Assembly: GCF_014653275.1 (NCBI RefSeq)
Contig: NZ_BNAL01000055.1
Coordinates: forward strand, 1 to 10,001
Direction of reading: 5' to 3'
Origin: Deinococcus piscis
GTDB taxonomy: Bacteria; Deinococcota; Deinococci; Deinococcales; Deinococcaceae
Length of the DNA stretch: 10,001 nucleotides
Shown here: positions 1-6,724 of the stretch, piece by piece
Numbering within the stretch: position 1 is the first letter of the stretch
Layout: every line of letters starts with the position of its first letter
Translations under genes and position numbers: made by a program
The notes under the pieces: generated by a model
What the model was told of the DNA's origin: nothing
The model's database searches: none
The model's input: the letters and a program-made list of their open reading frames with translations, nothing else

Positions 1-305
1 CGGTGGTTGTGGAGCCACTATGCTGTTCTGGACAGAGAAAAAGTAAAGTTGTCGGGTACTGAGCAACAAGAGGGCAAGAGATTAGGTGATGGGCTGGCCG
101 AAATGTCGCTGATACTCGCCGCCACTCGGCTAAAGATGCATCTCTGACCTTACAGAAACCAGTCCCGACCTTGGAAGGCTTGTTCTTGTGGGCCGCTCAA
201 GGTGTTGAGTCCCAGATACACGCACCCTGGGGCCTCCCCAGACACGCGCTGGCTGAACAAGCAAGCTATCTCTGGCATGCTCCACAGCCAAGCCTTGACC
301 CCGCC
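1..305. other. Upstream region without an assignable gene
   Basis: No convincing gene is seen here. One + strand frame is open from base 1 to a TGA at 145-147 (48 codons) and could be the tail of a gene that starts outside the window, but its translation is not recognised. A short hairpin, CTGGGG / CCCCAG with a 3-base loop, lies at 227-241 and has no T-run, so it is not a clear terminator. A 60-codon frame on the - strand (130-312) runs into the operon promoter and looks like chance. Confidence 0.4.
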
Positions 306-334
306 TTGACAAAATGGAGAGCCGGGCCTATGTT
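306..334 (+). promoter_or_regulatory. Sigma70-like promoter of the ribose operon
   Basis: TTGACA at 306-311 is a perfect -35 box. TATGTT at 329-334 is a good -10 box, and the spacer is 17 bases. Transcription would start at about 341, giving a leader of roughly 25 bases before the repressor ATG at 366. The predicted start falls inside the palindrome at 337-352, the usual position for a repressor site. This is sequence match only. Confidence 0.75.
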
Positions 335-336
335 CA

Positions 337-352
337 GGTTAATCGTTTAACC
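337..352. promoter_or_regulatory. LacI-family operator (autoregulatory site)
   Basis: GGTTAATCGTTTAACC reads as GGTTAA and its reverse complement TTAACC around TCGT, with a central CG at 344-345. LacI-family repressors typically bind such CG-centred palindromes, with the hinge-helix leucine inserted at the central step. The site covers the predicted transcription start, so the repressor encoded just downstream would block its own operon until an inducer, probably ribose, releases it. The ligand is inferred from gene context. Confidence 0.75.
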
Positions 353-365
353 CACTCGGAAAACC

Positions 366-1388
366 ATGACCAAACGTGAACATTCCAACGTGACTATGGC
401 CGCTGTCGCGCGCGCTGCCGGGGTATCAACGGCCACTGTTTCCTATGTGGTCAATGGCACCAAGGCCGTCACGCCGGCTGTGCAGCGCCGGGTCAAGCAG
501 GCCATCGAACATCTGGGATACGTCCCCTCCCACGCCGCTCAGGTGCTGCGGACCGGGCGCAGTTTCACACTTGGCCTGGTCTTGCCCGACCTCACCAATC
601 CTTTTTTTCCGTCACTGGCGCAGGCGCTGATAGAAGAAGCGCGGGCACACGGTTATGCCGTGATTCTGGCCGACTCTCACCGCGATGAACAGCTCCAGGC
701 AGAAGCCATCCATAGCCTCCAGCAGCGCGGCGCTGACGCCCTGATGATTATTCCGGTCAGCCATACCGAAGCGCCCGACACAGGGACAGTCCCCAGCATC
801 ATGCTTGACCGTCCAGGCGACGCGCATCTGAGTGTACAGAGCGATAAGTACATGGGCGGGCAGCAGGCAGCTCAGCACCTGCTGGACCTGGGGCACACCC
901 GCTTTGCGGTCTTGGCAGGCCCAGCACGCCGTGGAGAGCCTGGCGAGCGTGTGCGCGGCATGCTGGATACCCTAGGTGCAGCGGGGGTTCAGATTCCGCC
1001 CGAACTGTTTATCTATAGCCCCTACAGCGTCGAAGATGGCATGACCGGAGCCCAGCAGCTGCTGCAACGCGGGCCGTTTACTGCGCTGCTATGCGCCAAC
1101 GACACCCTGGCTCTGGGCGCACTCAGCACCCTGCGTCAAGCAGGGCACCAGGTGGGTAAAGACCTCTCGGTGGTGGGCTTTGACGACATTTCCTGGGCGG
1201 CCCTCTCCAACCCGTCGCTGACCACGGTGCAGCAGGATACGGATGAGGTGGCCCGCACCGCCGTACGACTGGCTCTCCAAGCGACTGAAGCCCCCAGACT
1301 CCAGGCCAACTGCACGGTGCCCACCCGGCTGGTTGTCCGTGAGTCTTCAGGCCCTGCGCCAAGCCCTATTCAGGAGGAACCTGCATGA
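366..1388 (+). CDS. rbsR: LacI-family transcriptional repressor of the ribose operon
   Basis: The protein has 340 residues, the usual LacI/GalR length. Residues 10-30 form the helix-turn-helix (AAVARAAGVSTATVSYVVN), followed by a hinge-helix segment at about 55-65 (SHAAQVLRTGR). Residues from about 67 form a periplasmic-binding-protein-like sensor domain, with GLVLPDLTNPFF at its start and VVGFDDISWAALSNPSLTTV near the end. The ATG at 366 places the HTH correctly, although its ribosome binding site is weak (GGA at 358-360). The TGA overlaps the rbsK ATG (ATGA), so it is the first gene of the operon it most likely controls through the palindrome at 337-352. Ribose as inducer is inferred from the neighbours. 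The family also includes regulators of other sugars, so the symbol rests on context. Confidence 0.88.
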   Translation: MTKREHSNVTMAAVARAAGVSTATVSYVVNGTKAVTPAVQRRVKQAIEHLGYVPSHAAQVLRTGRSFTLGLVLPDLTNPFFPSLAQALIEEARAHGYAVILADSHRDEQLQAEAIHSLQQRGADALMIIPVSHTEAPDTGTVPSIMLDRPGDAHLSVQSDKYMGGQQAAQHLLDLGHTRFAVLAGPARRGEPGERVRGMLDTLGAAGVQIPPELFIYSPYSVEDGMTGAQQLLQRGPFTALLCANDTLALGALSTLRQAGHQVGKDLSVVGFDDISWAALSNPSLTTVQQDTDEVARTAVRLALQATEAPRLQANCTVPTRLVVRESSGPAPSPIQEEPA

Positions 1389-2323
1389 TTCTGGTTGCTG
1401 GAAGTGCCAATCTCGATTTCGTGACTCGCCTGCCGCATTTGCCGGCCCCGGGAGAAACTGTTCTGGGAGAGACCTACCGCACGGCCCCCGGTGGTAAGGG
1501 GGCCAATCAGGCGGTGGCCTGCGCCCGGGCCGGTGCCCAAACGGCGTTTGTGGGTGCCCTGGGCCGCGACGCTTTCGCAGAGCCGCTGCTGACCTCGCTG
1601 CGGGAAAGCGGCGTGCAGGACCGGAGCGTGCGGGTTGACACCCCCACCGGTGCCGCCTTTATCACCGTCGCGGAGGAAGGCGAGAACAGCATCGCCGTAG
1701 CAGCTGGCGCAAATGCCTTGCTGGACCCGCAACATCTCCCCGACCTGAGCGGGGTCACCCAACTGCTGCTGCAACTGGAAGTACCGCTGAGCACGGTGCA
1801 AGCCTTTGCAGCAGCGGCGCAGGGGGCTGGTGTGCAGGTGATGCTGAACGCTGCTCCCGCGCAGCCTCTGCCAACAACCTTGCTGCGGCATGTGGATGTG
1901 CTGCTGGTCAATCAGGGCGAACTGGAAACGCTGGTAGGAGCTGGTGACCTGGCAGAGCAGTTGCAGCGCGCCCAGGCCACTGGCCCCCGGACCGTGGTAG
2001 TGACTCTGGGCGACCAGGGCTGCTTGGCCCTAGACGGAACCCAGCTGCTGCGGCTGAGCGCCCACCGGGTCGAGGTCAAGGACACGACAGCTGCCGGGGA
2101 CACTTTCGCAGGCGTGCTGGCCGCTGCACTGGCGGCGGGGCAGCCTCTGCGCCCGGCACTTGAGCAGGCCACGGTGGCCAGTGCGCTGGCCTGTACCCGT
2201 GAGGGCGCTCAGCCCAGTATCCCCTGGGCGGACGAGACCGCAGCAGCATTGGCCGAGTACCGGAGGAACCAGACCCCCCAAGAGTCAGAGATGGCTCACG
2301 CCGCACAGGAGACCCAAGCATGA
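1385..2323 (+). CDS. rbsK: Ribokinase (PfkB family)
   Basis: This enzyme phosphorylates D-ribose with ATP to ribose-5-phosphate in the cytoplasm, feeding the pentose phosphate pathway and nucleotide synthesis. The 312 residues carry the PfkB N-terminal motif GGKGANQA at 36-43, after the opening GSANLDFVTRLPHLPAPGET. The C-terminal motif DTTAAGDTF lies at 233-241, with the catalytic base Asp239. The family is about 300-310 residues long, so the gene is complete; the last 20 or so residues are a variable tail. The start is fixed by AGGAGG at 1372-1377, 7 bases before the ATG, which overlaps the repressor stop by 4 bases. The stop overlaps rbsD in the same way, which implies translational coupling. 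Other sugar kinases share the fold, but the rbs neighbours support ribokinase. Confidence 0.93.
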   Translation: MILVAGSANLDFVTRLPHLPAPGETVLGETYRTAPGGKGANQAVACARAGAQTAFVGALGRDAFAEPLLTSLRESGVQDRSVRVDTPTGAAFITVAEEGENSIAVAAGANALLDPQHLPDLSGVTQLLLQLEVPLSTVQAFAAAAQGAGVQVMLNAAPAQPLPTTLLRHVDVLLVNQGELETLVGAGDLAEQLQRAQATGPRTVVVTLGDQGCLALDGTQLLRLSAHRVEVKDTTAAGDTFAGVLAAALAAGQPLRPALEQATVASALACTREGAQPSIPWADETAAALAEYRRNQTPQESEMAHAAQETQA

Positions 2324-2715
2324 AAAAGTCTGGCCTTCTCAACCCTGAACTCAGCGCCCTGGTCGCGCAGGCAGGGCACACCCAGCACATTGTCCTGGCG
2401 GACGCTGGCCTGCCCATTCCGCCCCAGGTCCGCTGCATTGACGTGTCAGTCAGCGCCGGTCTCCCCCAGCTGCTGCCCGTCCTTCAGGCCATCCTCGGTG
2501 AATTGGTCATTGAAGCGGTCAGCGTGGCCCAGGAGACACGCGACCTTTCGCCCCAGTGGTACAGCGAGCTGCAGCGCACGCTGCCAGAAGTGCCCGTCCA
2601 TGAGCTTCCGCATGAGGCCCTCAAAGAAGGCTTGCCCCAGGCGCTGGCCGTCATCCGCACCGGTGAAACCACGCCTTACGCCAATGTCATCCTGCACTGT
2701 GGAGTGAACTTCTGA
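2320..2715 (+). CDS. rbsD: D-ribose pyranase
   Basis: RbsD interconverts the beta-pyranose and beta-furanose forms of ribose, supplying the furanose used by ribokinase. The 131 residues are close to the family length of about 130-140. The start MKKSGLLNPELS, the GH at 19-20 (catalytic His20), LADAGLPIP at 26-34 with Asp28, and the C-terminal block RTGETTPYANVILHCGVNF are the conserved family features. AGGAG at 2307-2311 lies 8 bases before the ATG. The ATG overlaps the rbsK stop by 4 bases, and its own TGA shares one base with the rbsA ATG (TGATG). The context between kinase and transporter fits its role. FucU is a related family, but the rbs setting favours RbsD. Confidence 0.93.
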   Translation: MKKSGLLNPELSALVAQAGHTQHIVLADAGLPIPPQVRCIDVSVSAGLPQLLPVLQAILGELVIEAVSVAQETRDLSPQWYSELQRTLPEVPVHELPHEALKEGLPQALAVIRTGETTPYANVILHCGVNF

Positions 2716-4214
2716 TGACGGCGCTGTACGAAGTATCACCCCCCACCCAGCCAACGTCATCACACCCCCCAGTGCTGCACATGACCGATATCGTCAAGCG
2801 CTTCGGCCCTGTCGAGGTGCTGCACGGCGTCCATCTGGAAGTGCGGGCGGGCGAGGTCCACGCACTGCTGGGCGAAAACGGCGCTGGCAAAAGCACCCTG
2901 ATGAAGATTCTGGCGGGGGTTCAGCCCGCCACGTCGGGAGAACTGCGCCTGGGCGGCGAAGCTGTCCGCTTCCGCAGTGTAGCCGACGCTGCCCGGCATG
3001 GGGTCCGCATGCTCTTTCAGGAGTTGAGCCTCGCCCCCGACCTGAGCGCCGAGGAAAACCTGTATCTGGGTGATATGTCTCCCCTGATCAGTGACCGCGA
3101 GCTCCGCGACCAAGCTGCTGCTCACCTGCACTCGCTGGGCCTCGACCTTCCCCTGGGTGTCCCTGTCCGTACGCTCAGCGTGGGTGAGCGCCAGATGCTG
3201 GCCATTGCCCGCGCCCTGGTCGGTGAGCCACGCGTGCTGGTGTTCGACGAACCAACGGCCCCACTGACCGCCCCTGAAATAGAAAAGCTGTTCGAGTTCA
3301 TCGCTCAGATTCGCGGGCGCGGTGTGGCTGTGGTGTATATCTCACACCACCTGGGCGAAGTGTTCCGAATCGCGGACCGTGTGACGGTGCTCCGGGATGG
3401 GCGCAACATCGCCACGAGTGACGTTGCCTCAACGACCCAGCAGCAAATCATCGAGTGGATGGTCGGCAGACATGTAGAAGTGCAGTCGCGGGTTCAGCCA
3501 GTCAGCGGTGACCCGGTCTGGCAGATTGAGGCGCGGCCCACAGGGGCGTCTCCCCTCCACCTGGAATTGCGCGCGGGCGAGGTGATTGGCCTGGTCGGCA
3601 TCGTGGGCAGTGGCCGGGGGGCGGCCCTGCGGTCCCTGGTCGGCATTGGCGGAGAGAGCCTGTGGAACGGCCAGCCGGTCCTCTCGCTCGAAGACGCGCT
3701 GCGCCGGGGCATCGGCATTCTGCCCGAAGACCGCAAGGCCGAAGGGGCCGTGCTAGACGGCACCATCCGCGAGAACATTGCTCTTTCCAGTTTGCCTGCG
3801 GTCTCCCGCGCCGGCGTGGTCCAGTCTGGCCCTGAGCGGCAGCTGGTCCAGCAGTGGATTGAGCAGCTGCACATTCGCCCAGCGCAGCCTGAGTACCTCA
3901 CAGGCGCTTTGTCAGGGGGCAACCAGCAGAAGGTGGTGCTGGGCCGGGTGCTTGCCGCCCAGCCCAAAGTCCTGATTCTGGAAGAGCCGACCCGTGGGGT
4001 AGATATCGGGGCGCGGGAGGAGATTTATGAAGTGATTGCTGGTCTGGCTGCCGCTGGGCTTCCCATCATCCTTTCGAGCGGCGACGCTCAGGAAGTGCTG
4101 GGACTGGCCACACGCATTCTCGTCTTCCGGGGTGGAGAAGTCGTGTCTGAACTTCACGCCCCTGTCACCCTTGAGGAGGTGATTGCCCATGTCACAGGCG
4201 CACGCACGCACTGA
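2715..4214 (+). CDS. rbsA: Ribose ABC transporter ATP-binding protein (two fused ATPase domains)
   Basis: RbsA drives ribose import from the cytoplasmic face of the membrane. The 499 residues contain two nucleotide-binding domains. Domain 1 has Walker A GENGAGKST (53-61), a Q-loop Gln at 102, signature LSVGE (154-158), Walker B VLVFDE (174-179) and H-loop His211. Domain 2 has a degenerate P-loop, GIVGSGRGA (295-303), as is normal for sugar transporters of this class. It also has signature LSGGN (399-403) and a Walker B that reads VLILEE (419-424), with Glu at the usual Asp position. The start at 2715 is supported by GGAGTG at 2701-2706 and the TGATG junction. It gives an N-terminal extension of roughly 17 residues compared with E. 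coli RbsA. The 3' end overlaps rbsC by 26 bases. Confidence 0.93.
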   Translation: MTALYEVSPPTQPTSSHPPVLHMTDIVKRFGPVEVLHGVHLEVRAGEVHALLGENGAGKSTLMKILAGVQPATSGELRLGGEAVRFRSVADAARHGVRMLFQELSLAPDLSAEENLYLGDMSPLISDRELRDQAAAHLHSLGLDLPLGVPVRTLSVGERQMLAIARALVGEPRVLVFDEPTAPLTAPEIEKLFEFIAQIRGRGVAVVYISHHLGEVFRIADRVTVLRDGRNIATSDVASTTQQQIIEWMVGRHVEVQSRVQPVSGDPVWQIEARPTGASPLHLELRAGEVIGLVGIVGSGRGAALRSLVGIGGESLWNGQPVLSLEDALRRGIGILPEDRKAEGAVLDGTIRENIALSSLPAVSRAGVVQSGPERQLVQQWIEQLHIRPAQPEYLTGALSGGNQQKVVLGRVLAAQPKVLILEEPTRGVDIGAREEIYEVIAGLAAAGLPIILSSGDAQEVLGLATRILVFRGGEVVSELHAPVTLEEVIAHVTGARTH

Positions 4215-5157
4215 CCGCTCCCCCGCGTGGCGGCAACTCCTGTCCCGCTACGGCCTTTGGCTTGTGTTCGCGGCGCTGCTCGCCATTGCCAGTCTGCTGT
4301 CAGACCGCTTTTTGACCGTACCCAATTTTCTGAACATTGCCCGCCAGACCAGTGTCAATGCGCTGCTGGCCTTCGGGATGACTGCGGTCATTCTCAAAGG
4401 CGGCATTGACCTGTCTGTCGGTTCCATCCTGGCGGTGGTCGGGGTGATTGCCGTGTTCCTGGATCAGGCTGGCGTTCCCTTCGTCGGCACCGTGCTCCTG
4501 AGCCTCGCTGCGGGCGGCCTGATCGGCTCCCTCAACGGGGTGATGGTGGCTTACGGCAAGATCGCACCTTTTATCGTGACCCTGGCGGCCCTGACCATCT
4601 GGCGCGGCGTCACGCTGGTCCTGACCGACGGCTCACCCCTCAGCAAGCTCAGCCCGGCCTTTCAGGCGTTCGGCAATGTGAGCCCGCTGGGGGTGCCCTC
4701 GCCCGTCTGGCTGGCCCTGAGCGCCCTGCTTGCCACCTGGTTCCTGCTGCGGCGCACCGGCTGGGGCCGGGGCATCTACGCCCTGGGTAGCAGTGAGGAC
4801 GCGGCGCGCTTCGCTGGCCTGCCGGTGGACCGCCTGAAGGTAAGTGTCTACGCCTTCAGCGGCCTGATGAGTGCGCTGGCCGCCCTGCTTCTTACCTCGC
4901 GCCTCAACTCCGCGCAGCCGACTGCTGGCTCCGGCTTTGAGCTGGACGCCATCGCTGCGGTGGTTGTGGGCGGAACCAGCCTGGCCGGTGGACGCGGTGG
5001 GGTGATCGGGACGCTGCTGGGTGCCCTGATCATCGGTGTACTCAACAACGCCATGAACCTGCTTGACGTGAATGCTTTCTACCAGCAGATCGTCAAGGGC
5101 CTGGTGATTGTCGGTGCCCTACTCTTCGAGAGATTCCTCTCGTCCCGCTCAGCCTAA
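4189..5157 (+). CDS. rbsC: Ribose ABC transporter permease
   Basis: RbsC forms the membrane channel of the ribose importer. The 322 residues are strongly hydrophobic, with segments such as LWLVFAALLAIASLL (23-37). They also hold the family motif GGIDLSVGS (71-79), followed by the repeated helix pattern of the BPD_transp_2 (RbsC/XylH) family. Length matches the family (about 320). I chose the ATG at 4189 over an in-frame TTG at 4183. GAGGAGG at 4173-4179 sits 9 bases before the ATG but only 3 before the TTG. The gene starts inside the end of rbsA, so the two are translationally coupled. It pairs with RbsA and the RbsB lipoprotein. Confidence 0.92.
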   Translation: MSQAHARTDRSPAWRQLLSRYGLWLVFAALLAIASLLSDRFLTVPNFLNIARQTSVNALLAFGMTAVILKGGIDLSVGSILAVVGVIAVFLDQAGVPFVGTVLLSLAAGGLIGSLNGVMVAYGKIAPFIVTLAALTIWRGVTLVLTDGSPLSKLSPAFQAFGNVSPLGVPSPVWLALSALLATWFLLRRTGWGRGIYALGSSEDAARFAGLPVDRLKVSVYAFSGLMSALAALLLTSRLNSAQPTAGSGFELDAIAAVVVGGTSLAGGRGGVIGTLLGALIIGVLNNAMNLLDVNAFYQQIVKGLVIVGALLFERFLSSRSA

Positions 5158-5191
5158 ACGCTTTCTTTCACTTCCTTCGGAGGAATACCTT

Positions 5192-6190
5192 ATGAAAAAA
5201 ATCTTCGCTTTGCTGACCTTTACCCTGCTCGCCACCGCTTGTGACAGCACCAAGGAAACCACCACGACCACGTCGGCCACGCAGACCGAAACCGTGCAGA
5301 CCACCTCTGCCGCCGCTACGGCACCGGCCAGTGACGCGCAGGCAGCTTCCGCCCCCGCCACTGCTGAAGGGGCCACTGTTGGCCTCAGCATCTCCACACT
5401 CAACAACCCCTTCTTCGTGGAGCTGCGCGACGGTGCCCAAGCCGCAGCAGATGCGGGCGGTGCTGAGCTGACCGTACTGGACGCTCAGGACCGGGCCGAC
5501 AAACAGGCCAGCGACATCGAAGATCTGGTCACCCGTGGTGTGGACGTGATTCTGGTGAACGCCACCGACAGTGACGCCATTGTGCCCAGCATCATGACCG
5601 CCAACGAGGCGGGCATCCCCGTGATCACCGTAGACCGCAGCGCCAACGGCGGACAGGTGGCTTACCACATCGCTTCGGACAACGTGGCGGGCGGCAAGCT
5701 GGCCGGCGAATTTATCCGGGAGCAGCTGGGCGGCAGCGGCAACGTCGTGGAGTTGCAGGGCGTCCCCGGCTCCAGCGCGGCCCGTGACCGTGGCGAAGGC
5801 TTCAACATTGTTGTGAAAGAAAACGCGGACATGAAGGTGGTTGCCGCTCAGCCCGCAGACTTCAACCGCGCCAAGGGCCTGAGCGTGATGGAAAATATCC
5901 TGCAAGCCCAGCCCGAAATTGACGCCGTGTTCGCCCACAACGATGAGATGGCTCTGGGCGCATTGCAGGCCATCACCGCCGCTGGCCGGGACATCATGGT
6001 CGTGGGCTTTGACGCCACCCCAGACGCTGTAGAAGCCGTCAAGGGCGGCACCCTGGCCGCCACCGTAGCCCAGAAGCCCGGCGAGATTGGCCGACTGGGC
6101 GTGGAAAAGGCCCTGGAACTGATCAGCAGCGGCAACGTGCCTGCCGCTACCGAGAATGTGCCTGTGGACCTGGAACTGGTTAAGCCCTAA
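5192..6190 (+). CDS. rbsB: Ribose-binding lipoprotein of the ABC transporter
   Basis: RbsB captures ribose outside the cytoplasmic membrane and delivers it to RbsC/RbsA. The start at 5192 has GGAGG at 5179-5183, 8 bases away, and gives 332 residues beginning with a signal peptide, MKKIFALLTFTLLATAC. Cys17 is the likely lipid anchor, although the lipobox is not ideal (ATAC instead of LxxC). Residues 18-60 are a Thr/Ala/Ser-rich linker. The type 1 periplasmic-binding-protein domain follows. All the E. coli RbsB sugar contacts have counterparts: NNPFF (71-75), Asp148-Arg149, Arg198 in SSAARDRGEGF, Phe224, Asn250 in HNDEMALGA, Asp274 in GFDATPD and Gln294. It lies 34 bases after rbsC. A strong ribosome binding site suits a protein needed in excess. 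No terminator lies directly after the stop. Confidence 0.93.
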   Translation: MKKIFALLTFTLLATACDSTKETTTTTSATQTETVQTTSAAATAPASDAQAASAPATAEGATVGLSISTLNNPFFVELRDGAQAAADAGGAELTVLDAQDRADKQASDIEDLVTRGVDVILVNATDSDAIVPSIMTANEAGIPVITVDRSANGGQVAYHIASDNVAGGKLAGEFIREQLGGSGNVVELQGVPGSSAARDRGEGFNIVVKENADMKVVAAQPADFNRAKGLSVMENILQAQPEIDAVFAHNDEMALGALQAITAAGRDIMVVGFDATPDAVEAVKGGTLAATVAQKPGEIGRLGVEKALELISSGNVPAATENVPVDLELVKP

Positions 6191-6399
6191 AGATGACAAG
6201 CCGCAGCAGAGCAGGCATCTAGGACAGACACGTCAGATGGTCAGACTGATTGCCTGATGCGCATTTCAGCACTCTTAAATCACACGCGACATGTGCTGCT
6301 TTTACAGCAGGGTCTCACGCCGTAAAAAGCTGGTTGCCTTGTCAATGCCCACAAAAGTCAGCTCAGGACCAGGCAGATCACTGCTGCACAAAAGGAAAG
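6191..6399. other. Intergenic region after rbsB
   Basis: This 209-base stretch between rbsB and the hairpin terminator holds no supportable gene. A weak inverted repeat, TGCTG / CAGCA with a 6-base loop, lies at 6294-6309. A + strand frame starting at 6250 runs through the terminator and the tRNA remnant and is rejected. The rbs transcript probably ends at the hairpin at 6400-6418. Confidence 0.5.
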
Positions 6400-6424
6400 C
6401 CCCCGTGCCAGACGGGGGTTTTCT
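6400..6424. terminator. Rho-independent terminator, probably two-sided
   Basis: CCCCCGT at 6400-6406 pairs with ACGGGGG at 6412-6418 around a 5-base loop. TTTTCT follows on the + strand, so it can end the rbs operon. On the - strand the same stem is followed by a T-rich stretch (CTTTCCTTTT), and it sits directly after the CCA end of the tRNA remnant. It was therefore probably also the original terminator of that tRNA gene. Confidence 0.85.
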
Positions 6425-6425
6425 A

Positions 6426-6473
6426 TGGCGCACCCTAAAGGACTCGAACCTTTGACCGACCGCTTAGAAGGCG
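6426..6473 (-). tRNA. Partial tRNA-Arg(UCU), 3' fragment; probable attachment-site remnant
   Basis: Read on the - strand, this is the 3' part of a tRNA. It has the anticodon loop CTTCTAA (anticodon TCT, Arg; 6470-6464), the 3' anticodon strand GCGGT, a 5-base variable loop, and a perfect T stem AAAGG/CCTTT with loop TTCGAGT (6453-6437). The acceptor 3' strand AGGGTGC, discriminator G and encoded CCA end at 6426. The 5' anticodon strand reads CACGC and pairs at only its three inner positions. Further upstream there is no D arm and no GCACCCT to pair with the acceptor, so the gene is not functional. The break close to the anticodon loop is typical of tyrosine-recombinase integration into tRNA genes. 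The left side would be chromosome and the right side the element. Confidence 0.75.
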
Positions 6474-6609
6474 TGTGCCGGCTCATCCCACCCAAGGCCA
6501 TATAGTTCTCCTTGATCCCCAAAATGCCTTCCTAGACAGAATTTTCGCTTGCCCCTTCTGAACCTTCACTCGCAGTTCGGCTTGCCAGATCCCGCCTCAT
6601 CCCGTTCCG
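6474..6609. other. Non-coding junction sequence beside the tRNA remnant
   Basis: No tRNA 5' half, gene or clear promoter is seen in this stretch. A - strand frame running from about 6722 to a TGA at 6566-6568 passes through here, but it lacks recognisable domain content. If the tRNA remnant marks an integration site, this is the first DNA inside the element. Confidence 0.35.
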
Positions 6610-6640
6610 GTTGGGCACGCGTTGGGCACAGGTTGGGCAT
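6610..6640. repeat. Three tandem GTTGGGCAC/T sites at 11-base spacing
   Basis: GTTGGGCAC occurs at 6610-6618 and 6621-6629, and GTTGGGCAT at 6632-6640, with start points exactly 11 bases apart. The period is about one helical turn and not a multiple of three, so it fits protein-binding sites on one face of the DNA better than a coding repeat. Lying about 140 bases inside the proposed att junction, they resemble arm-type integrase sites or iteron-like sites. The role is inferred. Confidence 0.7.
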
Positions 6641-6656
6641 GAAATCCCCAAGAGCG

Positions 6657-6688
6657 GCGGCAGAGATTTGCCGCTTTAAGAAGCTTCT
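6657..6688. repeat. Hairpin and adjacent palindrome
   Basis: GCGGCA at 6657-6662 pairs with TGCCGC at 6669-6674 around GAGATT, followed by only three T on the + strand. The 10-base palindrome AGAAGCTTCT lies at 6679-6688. The hairpin is downstream of the - strand reading frame ending at 6725 but lacks a T-run in that direction, so it is a poor intrinsic terminator. It could equally be part of the recombination site region. Confidence 0.4.
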
Positions 6689-6724
6689 GAGAATAGGAGT
6701 AAGGCAAACTGAACTCGGCCTTTG

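Noticed and set aside
130..312. 60-codon - strand frame upstream of the operon
   Set aside because: It has no ribosome binding site or recognisable content, and it overlaps the operon's -35 box.
4183..4188. TTG start for rbsC at 4183
   Set aside because: The ribosome binding site GAGGAGG is only 3 bases away from it but 9 bases from the ATG at 4189.
5108..5191. Earlier start for rbsB inside rbsC
   Set aside because: Starting at 5192 gives a proper signal peptide and a GGAGG at the right distance. The earlier start would bury the signal sequence.
5168..6199. 343-codon frame antisense to rbsB
   Set aside because: It is a shadow of the G/C-rich third positions of rbsB, rich in His, Gly and Val, with no domain and no ribosome binding site. 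rbsB has full family support.
6250..6438. 62-codon + strand frame after rbsB
   Set aside because: It runs through a strong terminator hairpin and into the tRNA remnant, and has a Cys/His/Pro-rich random composition.
6426..6520. Complete tRNA gene or tRNA with a group I intron
   Set aside because: No 5' acceptor or D arm is found upstream on the - strand, and the anticodon loop is uninterrupted, so neither an intact tRNA nor an intron at the usual anticodon-loop position fits.
6566..6722. - strand frame ending at TGA 6566-6568 as an integrase C-terminus
   Set aside because: No conserved tyrosine-recombinase residues are visible, and the part with ATG 6640 is built on the 11-base repeats. Too little is present to support it.
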